A DNA stretch of 64,000 nucleotides. Source: Bradyrhizobium jicamae. GTDB taxonomy: Bacteria > Pseudomonadota > Alphaproteobacteria > Rhizobiales > Xanthobacteraceae. The position numbers were made by a program, and so were the translations under genes. Below the pieces are notes generated by a model. The model ran no database searches. It had not been told where the DNA came from and saw only the letters and a program-made list of their open reading frames with translations. Every line of letters begins with the position of its first letter. The first letter of the stretch is position 1. Shown here in pieces: positions 1-9,076 of this stretch. The stretch is taken from assembly GCF_001440395.1 (NCBI RefSeq), contig NZ_LLXZ01000113.1, positions 46,155 to 110,154 of the forward strand, in the 5' to 3' direction.

Positions 1-192
1 ATGGTCGCGAGCGTCGTCGGCTACACCGGAGCGATCAGCTATGACACCTCGTGCGCTGACGGGACACCGCGCAAGCTGCTCGATGTCAGCCGCCTCACTG
101 CGCTTGGCTGGCGCGCCCGCACCTCGCTGGAAGAGGGACTCGCGCTGGCCTATCGCGCGTATCTCGACGAGAGCAAGCAGGCGGCGGAGTAG
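1..192 (+). CDS. nolK: GDP-L-fucose synthase, C-terminal part (NolK-like)
   Basis: The reading frame is open from the first base, so the gene starts outside the window and only about 63 C-terminal residues are seen. The stretch DGTPRKLLDVSRLTALGW is the typical end of GDP-L-fucose synthases (Fcl/NolK/WcaG, extended SDR family). These enzymes convert GDP-4-keto-6-deoxymannose to GDP-L-fucose in the cytoplasm. In bradyrhizobia this supplies the donor for NodZ, which is encoded near 41 kb here. The symbol rests on this context; a housekeeping fcl would look the same from this fragment. Confidence 0.75.
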   Translation: MVASVVGYTGAISYDTSCADGTPRKLLDVSRLTALGWRARTSLEEGLALAYRAYLDESKQAAE

Positions 193-355
193 CTCACTGT
201 CGTCCCGGCCAATCGAGCCCGATATGGGCGCCGCTGCCCGTAAACTGATCCTTTTTTTGTGGGGCCAGCATGAATACGATTTTCATTGCGACCTCGCCTG
301 CCATGTTTAGGAGGCGTCCCCCGAGCGACTACGACGCGAAAGCCGGGACTTTCTA
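193..355. other. Short gap with no recognised gene
   Basis: This lies between two convergent genes, the end of nolK on the plus strand and the end of queD on the minus strand. No clear terminator hairpin was recognised. Confidence 0.4.
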
Positions 356-712
356 TCATCGTCCATCATATTCAGCCCAACAATCAGAGGTTTCGTAGAC
401 GCGAACGGACGACATTTGATGAAGCTTGCGCTTCAATCTTTCCCAGATCCAAACGACAATGTTTTCGGCCGTAGGGTTCTCTAATCCCTCGACTTCGTTT
501 AGGCATCGATGATCTAGTGCCTTTATGATTCCGAGAAAGGCCTCCTCTAAGTCAGAAAAGTCTACGACGAACCCGGTGACCGGATCCAAGCGCCCATCGA
601 GTTGCACCTCAACCCTATAGGAATGCCCGTGCACGCGGCTGCACTTGTGTGTGGGCGGCAGATTCGGGAGCCTGTGCGCCGCCTCGAACTTGAACGCTTG
701 CGATATTTTCAT
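356..712 (-). CDS. queD: 6-pyruvoyl-tetrahydropterin synthase / QueD family
   Basis: This 118-residue protein has the length and motifs of QueD, which makes 6-carboxytetrahydropterin for the queuosine pathway. FEAAHRLPNL near residue 10 carries the first zinc histidine, and HKCSRVHGHSY carries the catalytic Cys and the HGH zinc ligands. LDHRCLNE and the PTAENIV stretch are the usual second half. The ATG at 712 was chosen because family homology begins at its first residues (MKISQAFKFEAAHRL); the longer open frame upstream shows no similarity. The gene stands alone, without queC or queE beside it. A pterin-related role instead of queuosine cannot be excluded. Confidence 0.85.
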   Translation of the reverse strand: MKISQAFKFEAAHRLPNLPPTHKCSRVHGHSYRVEVQLDGRLDPVTGFVVDFSDLEEAFLGIIKALDHRCLNEVEGLENPTAENIVVWIWERLKRKLHQMSSVRVYETSDCWAEYDGR

Positions 713-865
713 CGAATTTCCGATGCTTAGGTTGCAATGGTTAGCTGCCACTTCGGATGACTGAGTATTCGAAGGACGTATTCCTATTCTAATCTTGCAT
801 CTGCAAGTACCTCGCTTTCGCACGACGAGGCGCGCGCCCAGCGATATGCCCGCGGCTACGCGCAG

Positions 866-1060
866 CTACATTGCTGCTGAGTGCTGCTGCGCCTTCGCCC
901 GACCGCGATAATGGCACGACCAGCAGCCTCGGCTATCGGTCACAAGGCTGAGTATTCCAAGCGCGCCTTCGCGCGCGAAAGCTTTGGCGATCGCGCGGCC
1001 AATTCCTCGGCCGTCGCCGGCAACGAACGCTGCACGCCCATGAACTCGGCCGTGTTCCAT
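866..1060 (-). pseudogene. Short-chain dehydrogenase remnant, N-terminal only
   Basis: The first 33 residues are a normal SDR start: a beta strand, then the nucleotide-binding glycine motif GDGRGIGRAIAKAFAREGA. After that the frame loses similarity and stops at 64 residues, against about 250 in the family. A neighbouring frame carries DIAEAAGRA-like SDR sequence, so a frameshift and a large deletion both seem likely. A good ribosome binding site (GGGGAGG) precedes the ATG. The start lies 14 bases after the monooxygenase stop, so the two were once an operon. Confidence 0.7.
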
Positions 1061-1074
1061 CGTAGCCTCCCCTG

Positions 1075-2388
1075 TCAGTCGATCTTGGCCGACTTGGCGA
1101 ACGTCTCGCGTGAAGCCATCGGAATTGCGCCTCCACGGGTGAGATCCGCGTAGGCGCCACCCACCGAGGCGTAGTCCTTACTTGTGCAACGCTCGAGCGC
1201 AATCCCGATCGCCTCGATGGTCGGGATGTCTGGCTCGCTCAGCTCGGGCATCGAGACCTTGCGGGCAAGTGCCGCCTCTACGTAAGGTGCCAGCTCTTCT
1301 TCTTTACGTTTGACGCGTTCGTCTTCACGTTCCTTGAGTGCAGGCATGACCTCCTTGGCGAAGAGCTCGAGTGCCTCGCAGATATGTTCGTGTTTATTCA
1401 TGCCGCACTGCTGGATGAAGATCATCTGGTCGATACCGACATCGGCATACCCCATGAGATGCTCGCAAACACTCTGAGGCCGTCCTATGCTGCCCGAACC
1501 TGGCGTCTTCTTCATGTCGTCCTTGATCGCTTGAAAGCGCCGCCACAAATTCGTACGCCCAGGACGGTGTTCGCCATACACTGCGTAATGCGCGATCGAA
1601 TAGCCGAAGAACTTAAAACCATCGAGCGCTCGTCGCATGGCTTCTTCGGCGTTCTCATGAACCATCATACCGTTGAGCGTAGCGATGTTGGCGTTCACCG
1701 AATGGCCTATGGGCACGCACTCATCGGACTTAATAATCTGATAATACTCGTCGCGCCAGACTTTCGCTTGGGACGCTTCCACAAAGCCAAAAACCAGAGC
1801 CCCTACCCCGTGACGCGCAGCACGCAAAATGCTGTCGCGCCGGGAACACGCCATCCAGATCGGTGGATGAGGCTTCTGGCTCGGCTTTGGCACGACGTTG
1901 CGGGTCGGCATTTTGAAGAATTTCCCCTCGTACCCCGGATACGGCCGCATCGTCATCATGTTGGCGGTCTGCTCGACGCCTTCCCGCCACATGGCACTCT
2001 TCTGTTCAGGCTCGATCCCAAAGCCATACATCTCGATTAGCGACGCGGATTCTCCGGTCCCCCAGTCGACGCGGCCCCCAGAGATCACATCGAGCGTCGC
2101 GAGGCGCTCAGCGACGCGCGTCGGATGGTTGTAGTTCGGCGGGGAAAGACAAACGCCGTGACCAATGCGGATATTCTTTGTACGCTGGGAAACGGCACCC
2201 AGAAACACCTCGGGTGCCGAGGAGTGGGAGTATTCCTCCAGGAAATGATGCTCGACCTCCCACATGTGGTCAAACCCAAGACGATCGGCGAGTTCGATTT
2301 GCTCCAGCGCATCACTGAACAATTTTCGCTCGCTACCGTCTTCCCAAGGCCGCGGCAACTGGTGTTCATAAAACAGTCCGAGCTTCAT
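1075..2388 (-). CDS. Luciferase-like (LLM class) flavin-dependent monooxygenase
   Basis: This 437-residue protein belongs to the bacterial luciferase-like TIM-barrel family. These enzymes use reduced FMN and oxygen, usually supplied by a separate flavin reductase. Family hallmarks are the N-terminal MKLGLFYEHQLPRPW strand, the ELADRLGFDHMWEVEHHF region, APEVFLGAVSQRT, and the RVDWGTGES stretch near residue 140. The C-terminal about 70 residues are charged (KEREDERVKRKEEE) and extend past the core. The ATG at 2388 has the ribosome binding site GAGG. It is followed by the SDR remnant. The substrate cannot be told from sequence. A frameshifted flavin reductase gene lies at 27.4 kb but is not linked. 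Confidence 0.85.
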   Translation of the reverse strand: MKLGLFYEHQLPRPWEDGSERKLFSDALEQIELADRLGFDHMWEVEHHFLEEYSHSSAPEVFLGAVSQRTKNIRIGHGVCLSPPNYNHPTRVAERLATLDVISGGRVDWGTGESASLIEMYGFGIEPEQKSAMWREGVEQTANMMTMRPYPGYEGKFFKMPTRNVVPKPSQKPHPPIWMACSRRDSILRAARHGVGALVFGFVEASQAKVWRDEYYQIIKSDECVPIGHSVNANIATLNGMMVHENAEEAMRRALDGFKFFGYSIAHYAVYGEHRPGRTNLWRRFQAIKDDMKKTPGSGSIGRPQSVCEHLMGYADVGIDQMIFIQQCGMNKHEHICEALELFAKEVMPALKEREDERVKRKEEELAPYVEAALARKVSMPELSEPDIPTIEAIGIALERCTSKDYASVGGAYADLTRGGAIPMASRETFAKSAKID

Positions 2389-2732
2389 CCGTGTTCCTCT
2401 GGGGCTCTACGTCCATACACCGCCTCATATATTCGGCGAGTTGCAGCATCAGGGAACATTGGCTGGGCACCATGTATTCCGTACTCTCGCCTCGTTTCAC
2501 AATCATGAGCAATCGGCGTGCCACAAGGAGGCTTCTCTCAAGAGACGTAAAAACCATGTGCTTCGCGTCGCGCCGGCGGAACACTCGCGCCTTCGTGTCG
2601 AGCTCCGAACGTAGACGTCCTCAAATGGACACGGCTTAATACGACACACAAAGCGTCGAATGACCTCTCGCACCGACATCCAACGTCTACTTGCGAATGA
2701 TATTTCCAAGCCGACCTCACGACAGAGGCTGA
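2389..2732. other. Upstream region of the monooxygenase gene, no gene recognised
   Basis: About 340 bases separate the monooxygenase start from the SRAP remnant. Several short frames cross it but none resembles a known protein. It should hold the promoter of the minus-strand monooxygenase gene, though no sigma-54 or nod box match was seen. Confidence 0.4.
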
Positions 2733-3224
2733 TCAGGATCGGAGTGTTAGACTACTAGTCTTTGGCCCGATCGTATTGAGGTCTTTCTCGCCGACCTGGT
2801 TCACCGCCCGATTCACGACGCGCACAACGAATGCCTCGGGTGGCAGCGGATCGGCATCGTCCAGGGAGGTGTCAGGATCCAGCCAGTTCTCCGGATCGTC
2901 CACCACGACCGGCATGCGGTCATGGTACGGCGCGACCAATTCATTGGGCACGTCAGTAGGGATCGCAAACGACGGGACAGTCGCCTTTGACTTCGGACCA
3001 ATCCCAAATTCCGGCGAACATGAGCGGCTTGCCGTCGTTGCGTGCGAACAAACATGGCTGTTTTGCGCCGTCTTCTTCCCGCCATTCATAAACGCCTTCG
3101 GCGGGAATGATGCAGTGCCGGTTCGCGAGCATCGACTTGAACGATGCGCGCTTGCATGCTCACGTTGTATGCCGTCGTGAGGTCCGTCCTTGCAATTGAA
3201 GCTACCAAAAGAGGTAGGTATCAC
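2733..3224 (-). pseudogene. SOS response-associated peptidase (SRAP/YedK) remnant
   Basis: Fragments of a YedK/HMCES-type protein, which crosslinks to abasic sites in single-stranded DNA, are spread over different minus-strand frames. One frame reads like ANRHCIIPAEGVYEWREED followed by KPLMFAGIWDW, the family's central block. The other reads HDRMPVVVDDPENWLDP, the block holding the active-site His. The frames are joined by at least two shifts, and the N-terminus with the catalytic Cys2 was not found. It is therefore a truncated, frameshifted remnant. Confidence 0.7.
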
Positions 3225-3316
3225 ACATTGGAGATCGTGTTACCCTCTGAAGGTTCATGGGAGCTGAGCCGCGAAACCAATCACAACTTTACAGTCCTTC
3301 AGAGAGGAAACCTCCA

Positions 3317-3703
3317 ATGGCATCGAGTGTATCCGAAGACGAGAAACGCCGTACACAACAAGGGCCGCAAGTGGCCCAGGCATCGGCCGCTGTGCTCGGC
3401 GGCGCCGCCGAGCACACTAAAGAGTCGACGCCAGCCGCGCGCGGCTCATTTGTGTTTCCAGAATGGCAGAAGTCGATCGAAGCAACGACAAACCTCTTCG
3501 CGGCGGCTTTGAAAGACGGATTGAGATTGACTGCTTCCTTTTTGCACGATCAGGCCAATTTTCTGAAAGTCATTGCCGAGGTCAAAACTCCCTCCGAGTT
3601 GCTGAAAAGCTATCTGGACTTGGCAGAACGATCCTGGTCGAGATCGTTCAGTGAGGGCTCGAAGTTGTTGGATAATCTCAAGATACAACAACATCAGCGG
3701 TGA
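3317..3703 (+). CDS. Phasin-like small protein
   Basis: This 128-residue protein has a low-complexity start followed by a helical domain, beginning FVFPEWQKSIEATTNLFAAAL, as in rhizobial phasins. Phasins coat polyhydroxybutyrate granules and tend to form amphipathic coiled coils. The ATG at 3317 follows a strong ribosome binding site (AGAGAGGAAA, 7-base gap), which favours it over the longer open frame from 3257. The family call rests on the helical pattern and on the EVKTPSELLKSYLDLAERSW stretch, so a role in PHB storage is likely but not shown. It stands alone between an SRAP remnant and a long gap. Confidence 0.6.
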   Translation: MASSVSEDEKRRTQQGPQVAQASAAVLGGAAEHTKESTPAARGSFVFPEWQKSIEATTNLFAAALKDGLRLTASFLHDQANFLKVIAEVKTPSELLKSYLDLAERSWSRSFSEGSKLLDNLKIQQHQR

Positions 3704-4419
3704 GCAGTCGGATCGATTGATATAAGTGAAGAGCTTGGGGCGGTCGCCTAATACTTCCCCAAGATCGTCCGATTGCCAGTTCTGAAGGCAATGCGCCTTC
3801 GGTAGAAGCGAAGCAATTTCGAGCGGCCAGCGGTCAGCTCATTGCCGCCGTTTGCTGAAAACGGACGCGGTGAAGGCAGCAAGGCTGGCTAGGTATAGGG
3901 ACCAGACGGCTGAGGTGGCCGCTAAATCCCGAGGCGGCTATCGGTCAGTTCCGCCTGCCACTTCGTACGCCTTTCCACTTTCTGGTCATGCCCGCGACGA
4001 GCCATCACGTCTGAGCACTTTTCCGACGCAACTCTCAATCCGCTGATACATCCAGGCCGCATTACACACCAGTACACGCGCACCTCACGACGTACGCCTT
4101 GTCGGTTGCTCGACACGACAAATCGTGCTCGACCATCAGAGATGCAAGCTCGTGTGACCGCAACGACGAGATTTGCGTGACGCGCATTTACCTTCGTGAC
4201 TCGCCCGCTTTTGACCTGCTATTGCGCTGAATGCCTCAGCGCACTGGCAGCCGCCCCCTGTTGAAAATCGCGAGCCTCACGAGCCCTGGAGCGTAAACTC
4301 GCGGCTGCATTTCTTTCTCCTCGCTTACACTCTCCGGCTCCATCAAACGTTACGTCTCGGCACAGGCTGTACCTGGATGATCAGTCATCAACCCGCATTG
4401 GCAAGTCATGCTGCTCGAA
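3704..4419. other. Gene-poor stretch
   Basis: No protein family was recognised on either strand over about 700 bases, and only short frames with skewed composition are open. It ends at a decayed copy of the nolA start (4420-4469, minus strand). Confidence 0.4.
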
Positions 4420-4469
4420 TCTGATTTTCCAATGAGCCATAGACGCTTGCGTCGTATAGCTATGGTCTT
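4420..4469 (-). pseudogene. nolA 5'-end remnant (copy on minus strand)
   Basis: Read on the minus strand, this follows the MerR-type element at 4479-4509 at the same distance as in the real nolA at 56.8 kb. It encodes T-I-A-I-R-R-K-R-L-W-L-I-G, against T-K-A-T-P-R-R-R-R-W-R-I-G in NolA. The start ATG has become AAG, so it cannot start translation there. Similarity fades after the ATTGG that matches nolA codons 13-14. Confidence 0.6.
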
Positions 4470-4478
4470 CGTTTTGCT

Positions 4479-4509
4479 AGGCTACAACCTGACGCTAGGT
4501 AAGATTCAA
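4479..4509 (-). promoter_or_regulatory. MerR-type promoter element, copy 1 (nolA type)
   Basis: On the minus strand the sequence is TTGAAT, 19 bases, TAGCCT, and the spacer contains GCGTCAGGTTG. An over-long 19-bp spacer between -35 and -10 is characteristic of promoters activated by MerR-family regulators. It is the only one of the nine copies on the minus strand and is fused to a decayed nolA start. Confidence 0.65.
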
Positions 4510-4832
4510 GTCACTTAATTTCCCATCCACATTCGCAACGGCGATGTACAACTGATGGCGATCGCTATGGTCATCACCGAACGCGGTCAGCGCCGAACTG
4601 CTCTTCCGGATTATTGCAAACCTGTCGTGGAGCACCGCCAGTAGCAACTGGTCATGCATAGTCATTTCGCCATACGTCCTGATGGAGATGTTAAGAATGT
4701 CCCCACCAATCGCGTTGGTAACGTCTCAAGAATCCGATTGTCCCTTCTTCTGCCATGTTTGTCTCGAAAGCAGGGTTCGCGACTTACTGATCGCGCGTCG
4801 CGATCGGGGTTAGCGTGTGCGAAGGAAATTTC

Positions 4833-5582
4833 ATGGTAAAGCCGGTTGTGATTGTAGTAGGCGCGGACAAGGGCGGGGTCGGCAAGACGACAGTATCTCG
4901 GACTCTTCTCGACTACTTCAGCGCCAACAACGTGCAGACTCGTGCATTCGACACAGAATCACCGCGCGGGACGCTCAAGCGCTTCCACCCTGAGATCACC
5001 GAGATCGTCGACATGACGACGACTGCGGACCAGATGAAGATATTCGACACGCTGAACTCAGGGGTATCCGTCACTGTGATCGACGTCCGCGCAGGCTTGC
5101 TGTCGCGCGCGCTGGCATCGCTCCGCGACATTGGATTCTTGGATGACGCGCGGTCCGGCCAAACCACTTTTGCCGTGTTCCATATTCTGGGGTCCTCGAT
5201 TGCGTCGCTGGACGAGATTGCCGAGACCTCGAGTTTCATGAGCGGTGCGAAATACTTCCTGGTGAAGAACTTCATCAACGACACCCAGTTCTTCCAGTGG
5301 GACCAGTCGACCTACAACTCCTATTTCCACCGCATCAAGCACGCCACCGAGCTGACCATCCCGAAGCTGAACGAAATGGCCTACGAGCAGGTCGAGGTCG
5401 CTTCCGTCCCGTTCCTCAATTTCGTCGCCAACAAGGGCCAACACGATGACGCCACGAACTACTCGTTCGTGCTGCGCGGCTATGTCCGGCACTGGCTGGC
5501 CAACGTCTGGAACGAATACGACCGTATCCAGCTGACAGACTTGGTCGGCGCCAAGTCAGTGACGCGCAGCGGCGAAAAATAG
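4833..5582 (+). CDS. ParA/MinD-like P-loop ATPase
   Basis: This 249-residue protein has a complete deviant Walker A motif, KGGVGKTT, near residue 13, preceded by the hydrophobic strand VVIVVGA. The signature lysine points to the ParA/MinD/Soj group, which act as ATP-switched dimers in partitioning, positioning or regulation. VTVIDVRAG near residue 83 would be the Walker B strand. The ATG at 4833 (GAAGGAAA upstream) fits better than the GTG at 4815. The gene is followed after about 60 bases by a second, related P-loop-like gene. No parB or replication gene lies nearby, so plasmid partitioning is not supported. Confidence 0.7.
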   Translation: MVKPVVIVVGADKGGVGKTTVSRTLLDYFSANNVQTRAFDTESPRGTLKRFHPEITEIVDMTTTADQMKIFDTLNSGVSVTVIDVRAGLLSRALASLRDIGFLDDARSGQTTFAVFHILGSSIASLDEIAETSSFMSGAKYFLVKNFINDTQFFQWDQSTYNSYFHRIKHATELTIPKLNEMAYEQVEVASVPFLNFVANKGQHDDATNYSFVLRGYVRHWLANVWNEYDRIQLTDLVGAKSVTRSGEK

Positions 5583-5643
5583 CCGCTCGTTCGCTCATAT
5601 GCAAAGCTGGATTATGCACATAACTCGCCTGGTATAACTGGCG

Positions 5644-6333
5644 ATGTCGGCCACGCCCGTCTACATCATCTGCTCTCCCCGCCCGCAGGTCGGCAGAACC
5701 CTGATCGCGCGGCTGTTGAGCGAGTTTTTGCTCTTGAAACACGGTACGGTGCTCTCCTTCGATATCAACCTGAAGGAGCCGTCGCTGCTCGATTATCTGC
5801 CCAACATCACCGAGACCGCAGACGTGATCGACACCTACGGCAAGATGCGGCTGATGGACCCGCTGATCCTCAATGACGGGTTGGCCAAGGTGATCGATCT
5901 TGGCTTCCATGCCTTCGACGAGTTCTTCAAAATGTGCGAGGAGATCGGCTTCATGAAGGAGGCGCTGCGCCGCCGCGTCGCGCCGGTCATCCTTTACGTC
6001 GCCGACACCGACCGCGTCTCCGCGCGCAGCTATGAGATGCTGCGGCGGCAGATTCCGCCGCGGGCGCTAATCACCGTCCACAATGAATTCGTGCTGCCAC
6101 GCGAATTGCCGGAAGCGATGGACCGCGGCCGCGTGCTCCGTTTCGCCGCGCTGCCGGTCTTTCTGAAGATGTATATCAACCGACCGAGTTTCTCCTTCAC
6201 CGGCTATCTGCGCCAGGAGAAAGATTCGTCCAGCGAGCTGCATCAGTGGATCTGGCACAACTACACCATCTTCCGCGATCTCGAATTGAGTGTAATGCAG
6301 CAGCGGTCGTCTTGGACCGGAGCTCACATGTAA
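5644..6333 (+). CDS. ParA-like protein with degenerate P-loop
   Basis: This 229-residue protein begins with a hydrophobic strand and SPRPQVGRTLIARLL, which occupies the place of a Walker A motif. The usual GKT/S lysine is replaced (VGRT), so ATP binding may be weak or lost. The following LSFDINLKEPSLLDYLP resembles the switch region of ParA proteins. Its place 61 bases after the ParA-like gene, same strand, suggests an operon in which the two proteins work as a pair. Codon use looks like a well-kept chromosomal gene, with high GC at third positions. Function unknown. Confidence 0.6.
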   Translation: MSATPVYIICSPRPQVGRTLIARLLSEFLLLKHGTVLSFDINLKEPSLLDYLPNITETADVIDTYGKMRLMDPLILNDGLAKVIDLGFHAFDEFFKMCEEIGFMKEALRRRVAPVILYVADTDRVSARSYEMLRRQIPPRALITVHNEFVLPRELPEAMDRGRVLRFAALPVFLKMYINRPSFSFTGYLRQEKDSSSELHQWIWHNYTIFRDLELSVMQQRSSWTGAHM

Positions 6334-6848
6334 ACGGTCCCGTGGCGTAAGAGTGCTCCTTGAGGTTTGGTCGGATCGCTTACATCCGTGGTTCCTGCCT
6401 ATGGGTGCGGTGGTTAGCCACCGGCCATGATGGTTTCGGCGATGCGAGCCGTGCGACCTGTAATCGGCCGATGAGCCCACGAGTCTGCTCCCACATCTAC
6501 TTGCTTTTTGTAACTGCGGTTGCAACAGGGCAGCCCATTTTGAACGTGGAAACTACCCCTTGCTGAGTCTCGGCGGCCCGTGAGCGTGAACGCACCTGGG
6601 TGATTGCGGTCGAGTACGTCGAACTCGTTCCGCCTTGCGTGATCAGCCGCGTTGCAGCTGTCGCGCATCACAACTTTTCCATCGATTTTCGATCTAGACG
6701 AGAATACGGAATTGTTCAGAGCCGTGAGCTTGTTTGGCTTGCGCCAGGGTCTGAGGAAAAGCGGTGCTCTCCCTGCAACTTTTGCATCATCCTTGCTCCT
6801 AAAGCTTGGATGTTTGGACATATTAATGAGATGAGTTCTCGAAGGGGC
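6334..6848. other. Gap ahead of a MerR-type element
   Basis: No gene was recognised. The last about 100 bases (from about 6745, including TTTGGACATATTAATGAG) are similar to sequence ahead of the MerR-type elements at 18.8, 28.6 and 58.2 kb, so the repeated unit is longer than the element itself. Confidence 0.45.
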
Positions 6849-6879
6849 TTGAATCGCACGTAGCGTCAGATTGTACGCT
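6849..6879 (+). promoter_or_regulatory. MerR-type promoter element, copy 2 (second subfamily)
   Basis: TTGAAT, 19 bases, TACGCT. The spacer ends GCGTCAGATTG. GGACATA lies about 30 bases upstream, as in the other members of this subfamily. The next downstream feature is the remnant of a casB gene, starting about 160 bases later. Confidence 0.6.
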
Positions 6880-7039
6880 TTCGAAACACGAGACGAACTG
6901 CCCGCGACAGTCAAGCAATGCGGCAATAGACTCGACAAACAATTTCTGCAGCTTAGCGGTGCTGCAAAGTTGTGCCATTTCTCCATAATCCTCCTGATCC
7001 TTGTGCTTCATGTCTCTGAACTGTCTAGAAGAACCGATT

Positions 7040-7439
7040 TTCACGGCGACGCCCCGTACAGGACAAGCGAATTTCTCGCTCTCGGCGCTCTACTCCGCGT
7101 TGGTCAGGACTCATGTCGAGAACATGCTCCGTCGATTAGCGGCGATCACAGCCATCATGGCACTGCGGGCGGATGGCCTGAGGTCCTGGGGCCTCGGACG
7201 GGCTATGGACGATACAGGCGCGAGCGAGTTGCGCTTGTCAATGTTTCTCGCCGCGCGAGGGGCTTCATTCTGGGATGTTTGCGCGCCGCCTCACTCGTGA
7301 TGCCGAAGCGTTTCCTTATCTAAACTTCTGGCGACCCCTTCTAATGGAACTCTTGCTAATTGTGCTAACGAGACCGGCTCGGTGCGGACCGCCCGACGTG
7401 CAATTTCTGGTTGTTCGCATGGGTTTGCTCGAAAAATGA
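7040..7439 (+). pseudogene. casB (cse2) remnant, type I-E CRISPR-Cas
   Basis: Two frames together resemble the C-terminal half of Cse2/CasB, the small subunit of type I-E Cascade. The first gives GASELRLSMFLAARGASFWD, close to the ...SELR..LLAARG... block of Cse2. After a shift near 7275 the second gives RRLTRDAEAFPYLNFWRPLL and ends at a stop at 7439. No intact start was found. The position directly ahead of cas7e (7512) is the normal casB place in a type I-E operon, which strengthens a call that the sequence alone makes only moderately. Confidence 0.5.
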
Positions 7440-7511
7440 GTAGGAGGTCGCAAACAAGGTGAGCAATTACACCAACGAACAACACAACGCCCGGACCATA
7501 GAAGTTTTGTC

Positions 7512-8633
7512 ATGCTCGCGCCCCGTTTCCTGCAAATTCACTGGCTCACATCTTATCCAGCAACGCTGCTCAACCGGGACGATAGCGGTTTGGCTAAACG
7601 GGTGCCATTCGGCGATGCAATTCGCACGCGTGTGTCCTCGCAGTGTCTGAAGCGGCATTGGAGAACCGTAGACGACGAATGGGCGTTGCGGCCTAGCGGA
7701 CCAGAAATGGCTGTTCGTTCACGCGAGACGACGGAGCAACGCATTCTTCCCGCTATGCAACAGGCCGGTGCCGGAACTCTGGAGGTGATCACAGCAACGG
7801 TCACTGCGATAGCCGAACAGCTGTATGGCGACAAGGCTTCTGAGCGATCAAAACGCCTGGCCCTACTGCTTGGTGAACCCGAGATTAGATACCTTTCTGG
7901 TAAAGCAATTGAGATTGGCAAAGCCGCTAACGACTCGGCAAACGTGGTGAAAAAATTACTCAGGAAAGAAAAGAGTAATCTGGCTGCGCTTCGCCAGCGA
8001 TGTGTTCTTGAAGCAGCGCTTGAGGCGGCGCTCTTCGGTCGCGTGGTCACATCCGACCCCGAAGCTATCGCAGATGCCGCGATTCACGTCGCGCACGCTT
8101 TCACCGTCCATGGTGCGGCATCCGAGACTGACAAGGTGGTCGACGATCTGACGCGTGAAGCCGGGGAAGCTGGAACAGCTGACCTTTTTGATACAGAGCT
8201 GACCGCGGGGCTATTCTATGGCTACGTGGTTGTCGACATCCCTCTACTTATCTCGAATGTCGGAGATGAAGCTGGGATCGGCGGCAGAGTGGTCGAACAT
8301 CTAATTCACCTAATTGCCAAGGTCTCGTCCGGGGCCACAAAGGGCTCCACAGCTCCTTACAGTTACGCCGAGATGATGCTGGTTGAGGCCGGCCATCGGC
8401 AACCGCGCACACTGGCAAATGCGTTTCGCCAGCCTGTGAAGGCACTGTCGAGCGCGGCGGTAGCTGCGCTGTCCAATCACATGAAGAGGGTCGACCGAAC
8501 TTATGGATTACATGAGACCAGGCAGCACCTCTCGATTGACGGGGCCGCGTTGTCGGGATCAACCCTCGTTTCGCTGAACGATCTTGCCGCATTCGCGCGC
8601 GGGATCGTCGCTGCCGCGCGAGCGAGGGCTTGA
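7512..8633 (+). CDS. cas7e: Cas7e (CasC/Cse4), backbone subunit of type I-E Cascade
   Basis: This 373-residue protein is close to the usual length of Cse4/CasC, which forms the helical backbone that holds crRNA in type I-E Cascade. FLQIHWLTSYPATLLNRDD and RTRVSSQCLKRHWR in the first 50 residues are signature blocks of the family. GLFYGYVVVDIPLL near residue 235 is the conserved mid-protein strand. ETDKVVDDL lacks about two residues compared with the usual ETDYFTVVDDL-type stretch, a small in-frame loss. The frame is open throughout. Its neighbours are broken remnants of casB and cas5e, and casA, cas3, cas6e, cas1, cas2 and an array were not found. Interference by this locus alone is therefore impossible. 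Confidence 0.85.
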   Translation: MLAPRFLQIHWLTSYPATLLNRDDSGLAKRVPFGDAIRTRVSSQCLKRHWRTVDDEWALRPSGPEMAVRSRETTEQRILPAMQQAGAGTLEVITATVTAIAEQLYGDKASERSKRLALLLGEPEIRYLSGKAIEIGKAANDSANVVKKLLRKEKSNLAALRQRCVLEAALEAALFGRVVTSDPEAIADAAIHVAHAFTVHGAASETDKVVDDLTREAGEAGTADLFDTELTAGLFYGYVVVDIPLLISNVGDEAGIGGRVVEHLIHLIAKVSSGATKGSTAPYSYAEMMLVEAGHRQPRTLANAFRQPVKALSSAAVAALSNHMKRVDRTYGLHETRQHLSIDGAALSGSTLVSLNDLAAFARGIVAAARARA

Positions 8634-8639
8634 GTCTTA

Positions 8640-9076
8640 TGCCGGCGTTTCTCATTCTTCGGTTGGCGGCGCTGATGTCGTCGGCTGCGAGGCGATTGAC
8701 GCAAACGGGCCGACACGGACTTTCCAGATGCCTCGATGTTGACTGACCTTTCGGCAATGCGCTGGGCCATTCCCGCAACGAAGGGACCGGCTAACCTTTG
8801 CTGCGCGTATCGACCGGGTCGGCCATGACTTGCGCGATTTTATGAACAGATGAGGGCTGGACAACCCCAGACAAACCAGGGGGAGGCACCCGCGGTGAGA
8901 GAACCTACTATAGCCCGCATCCGCTTTCGCCATTACCGCGCCGATGCGGCGCTGACACTCGTGGCGCGCCGCGCCCGTACCGGACGTGGCCAGAGCCCGA
9001 CTAAGTCGAGGCTTTTGCCAGATCTAGGTTGTGTGTTGCGAGAGCTTTCGTCGATCCGGGGGAGATAGGGTCCTGC
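8640..9076 (+). pseudogene. cas5e (CasD) remnant, frameshifted
   Basis: It starts 6 bases after cas7e with MPAFLILRLAAL, the usual first strand of Cas5e. Further family blocks follow in different frames: CEAIDANGPTRTF, then PDASMLTDL, then GNALGHSRNEG, then LTFAARIDRVGHDLRDF, and finally ARIRFRHYRADAALTLV. This is the order found in an intact Cas5e (GPTR.FP..SMLTGLL.NALGW, L.FAARIDR.G..L.DF, IRYRDYHADA). At least four frameshifts plus stops show it is dead. The end is approximate. Confidence 0.75.
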
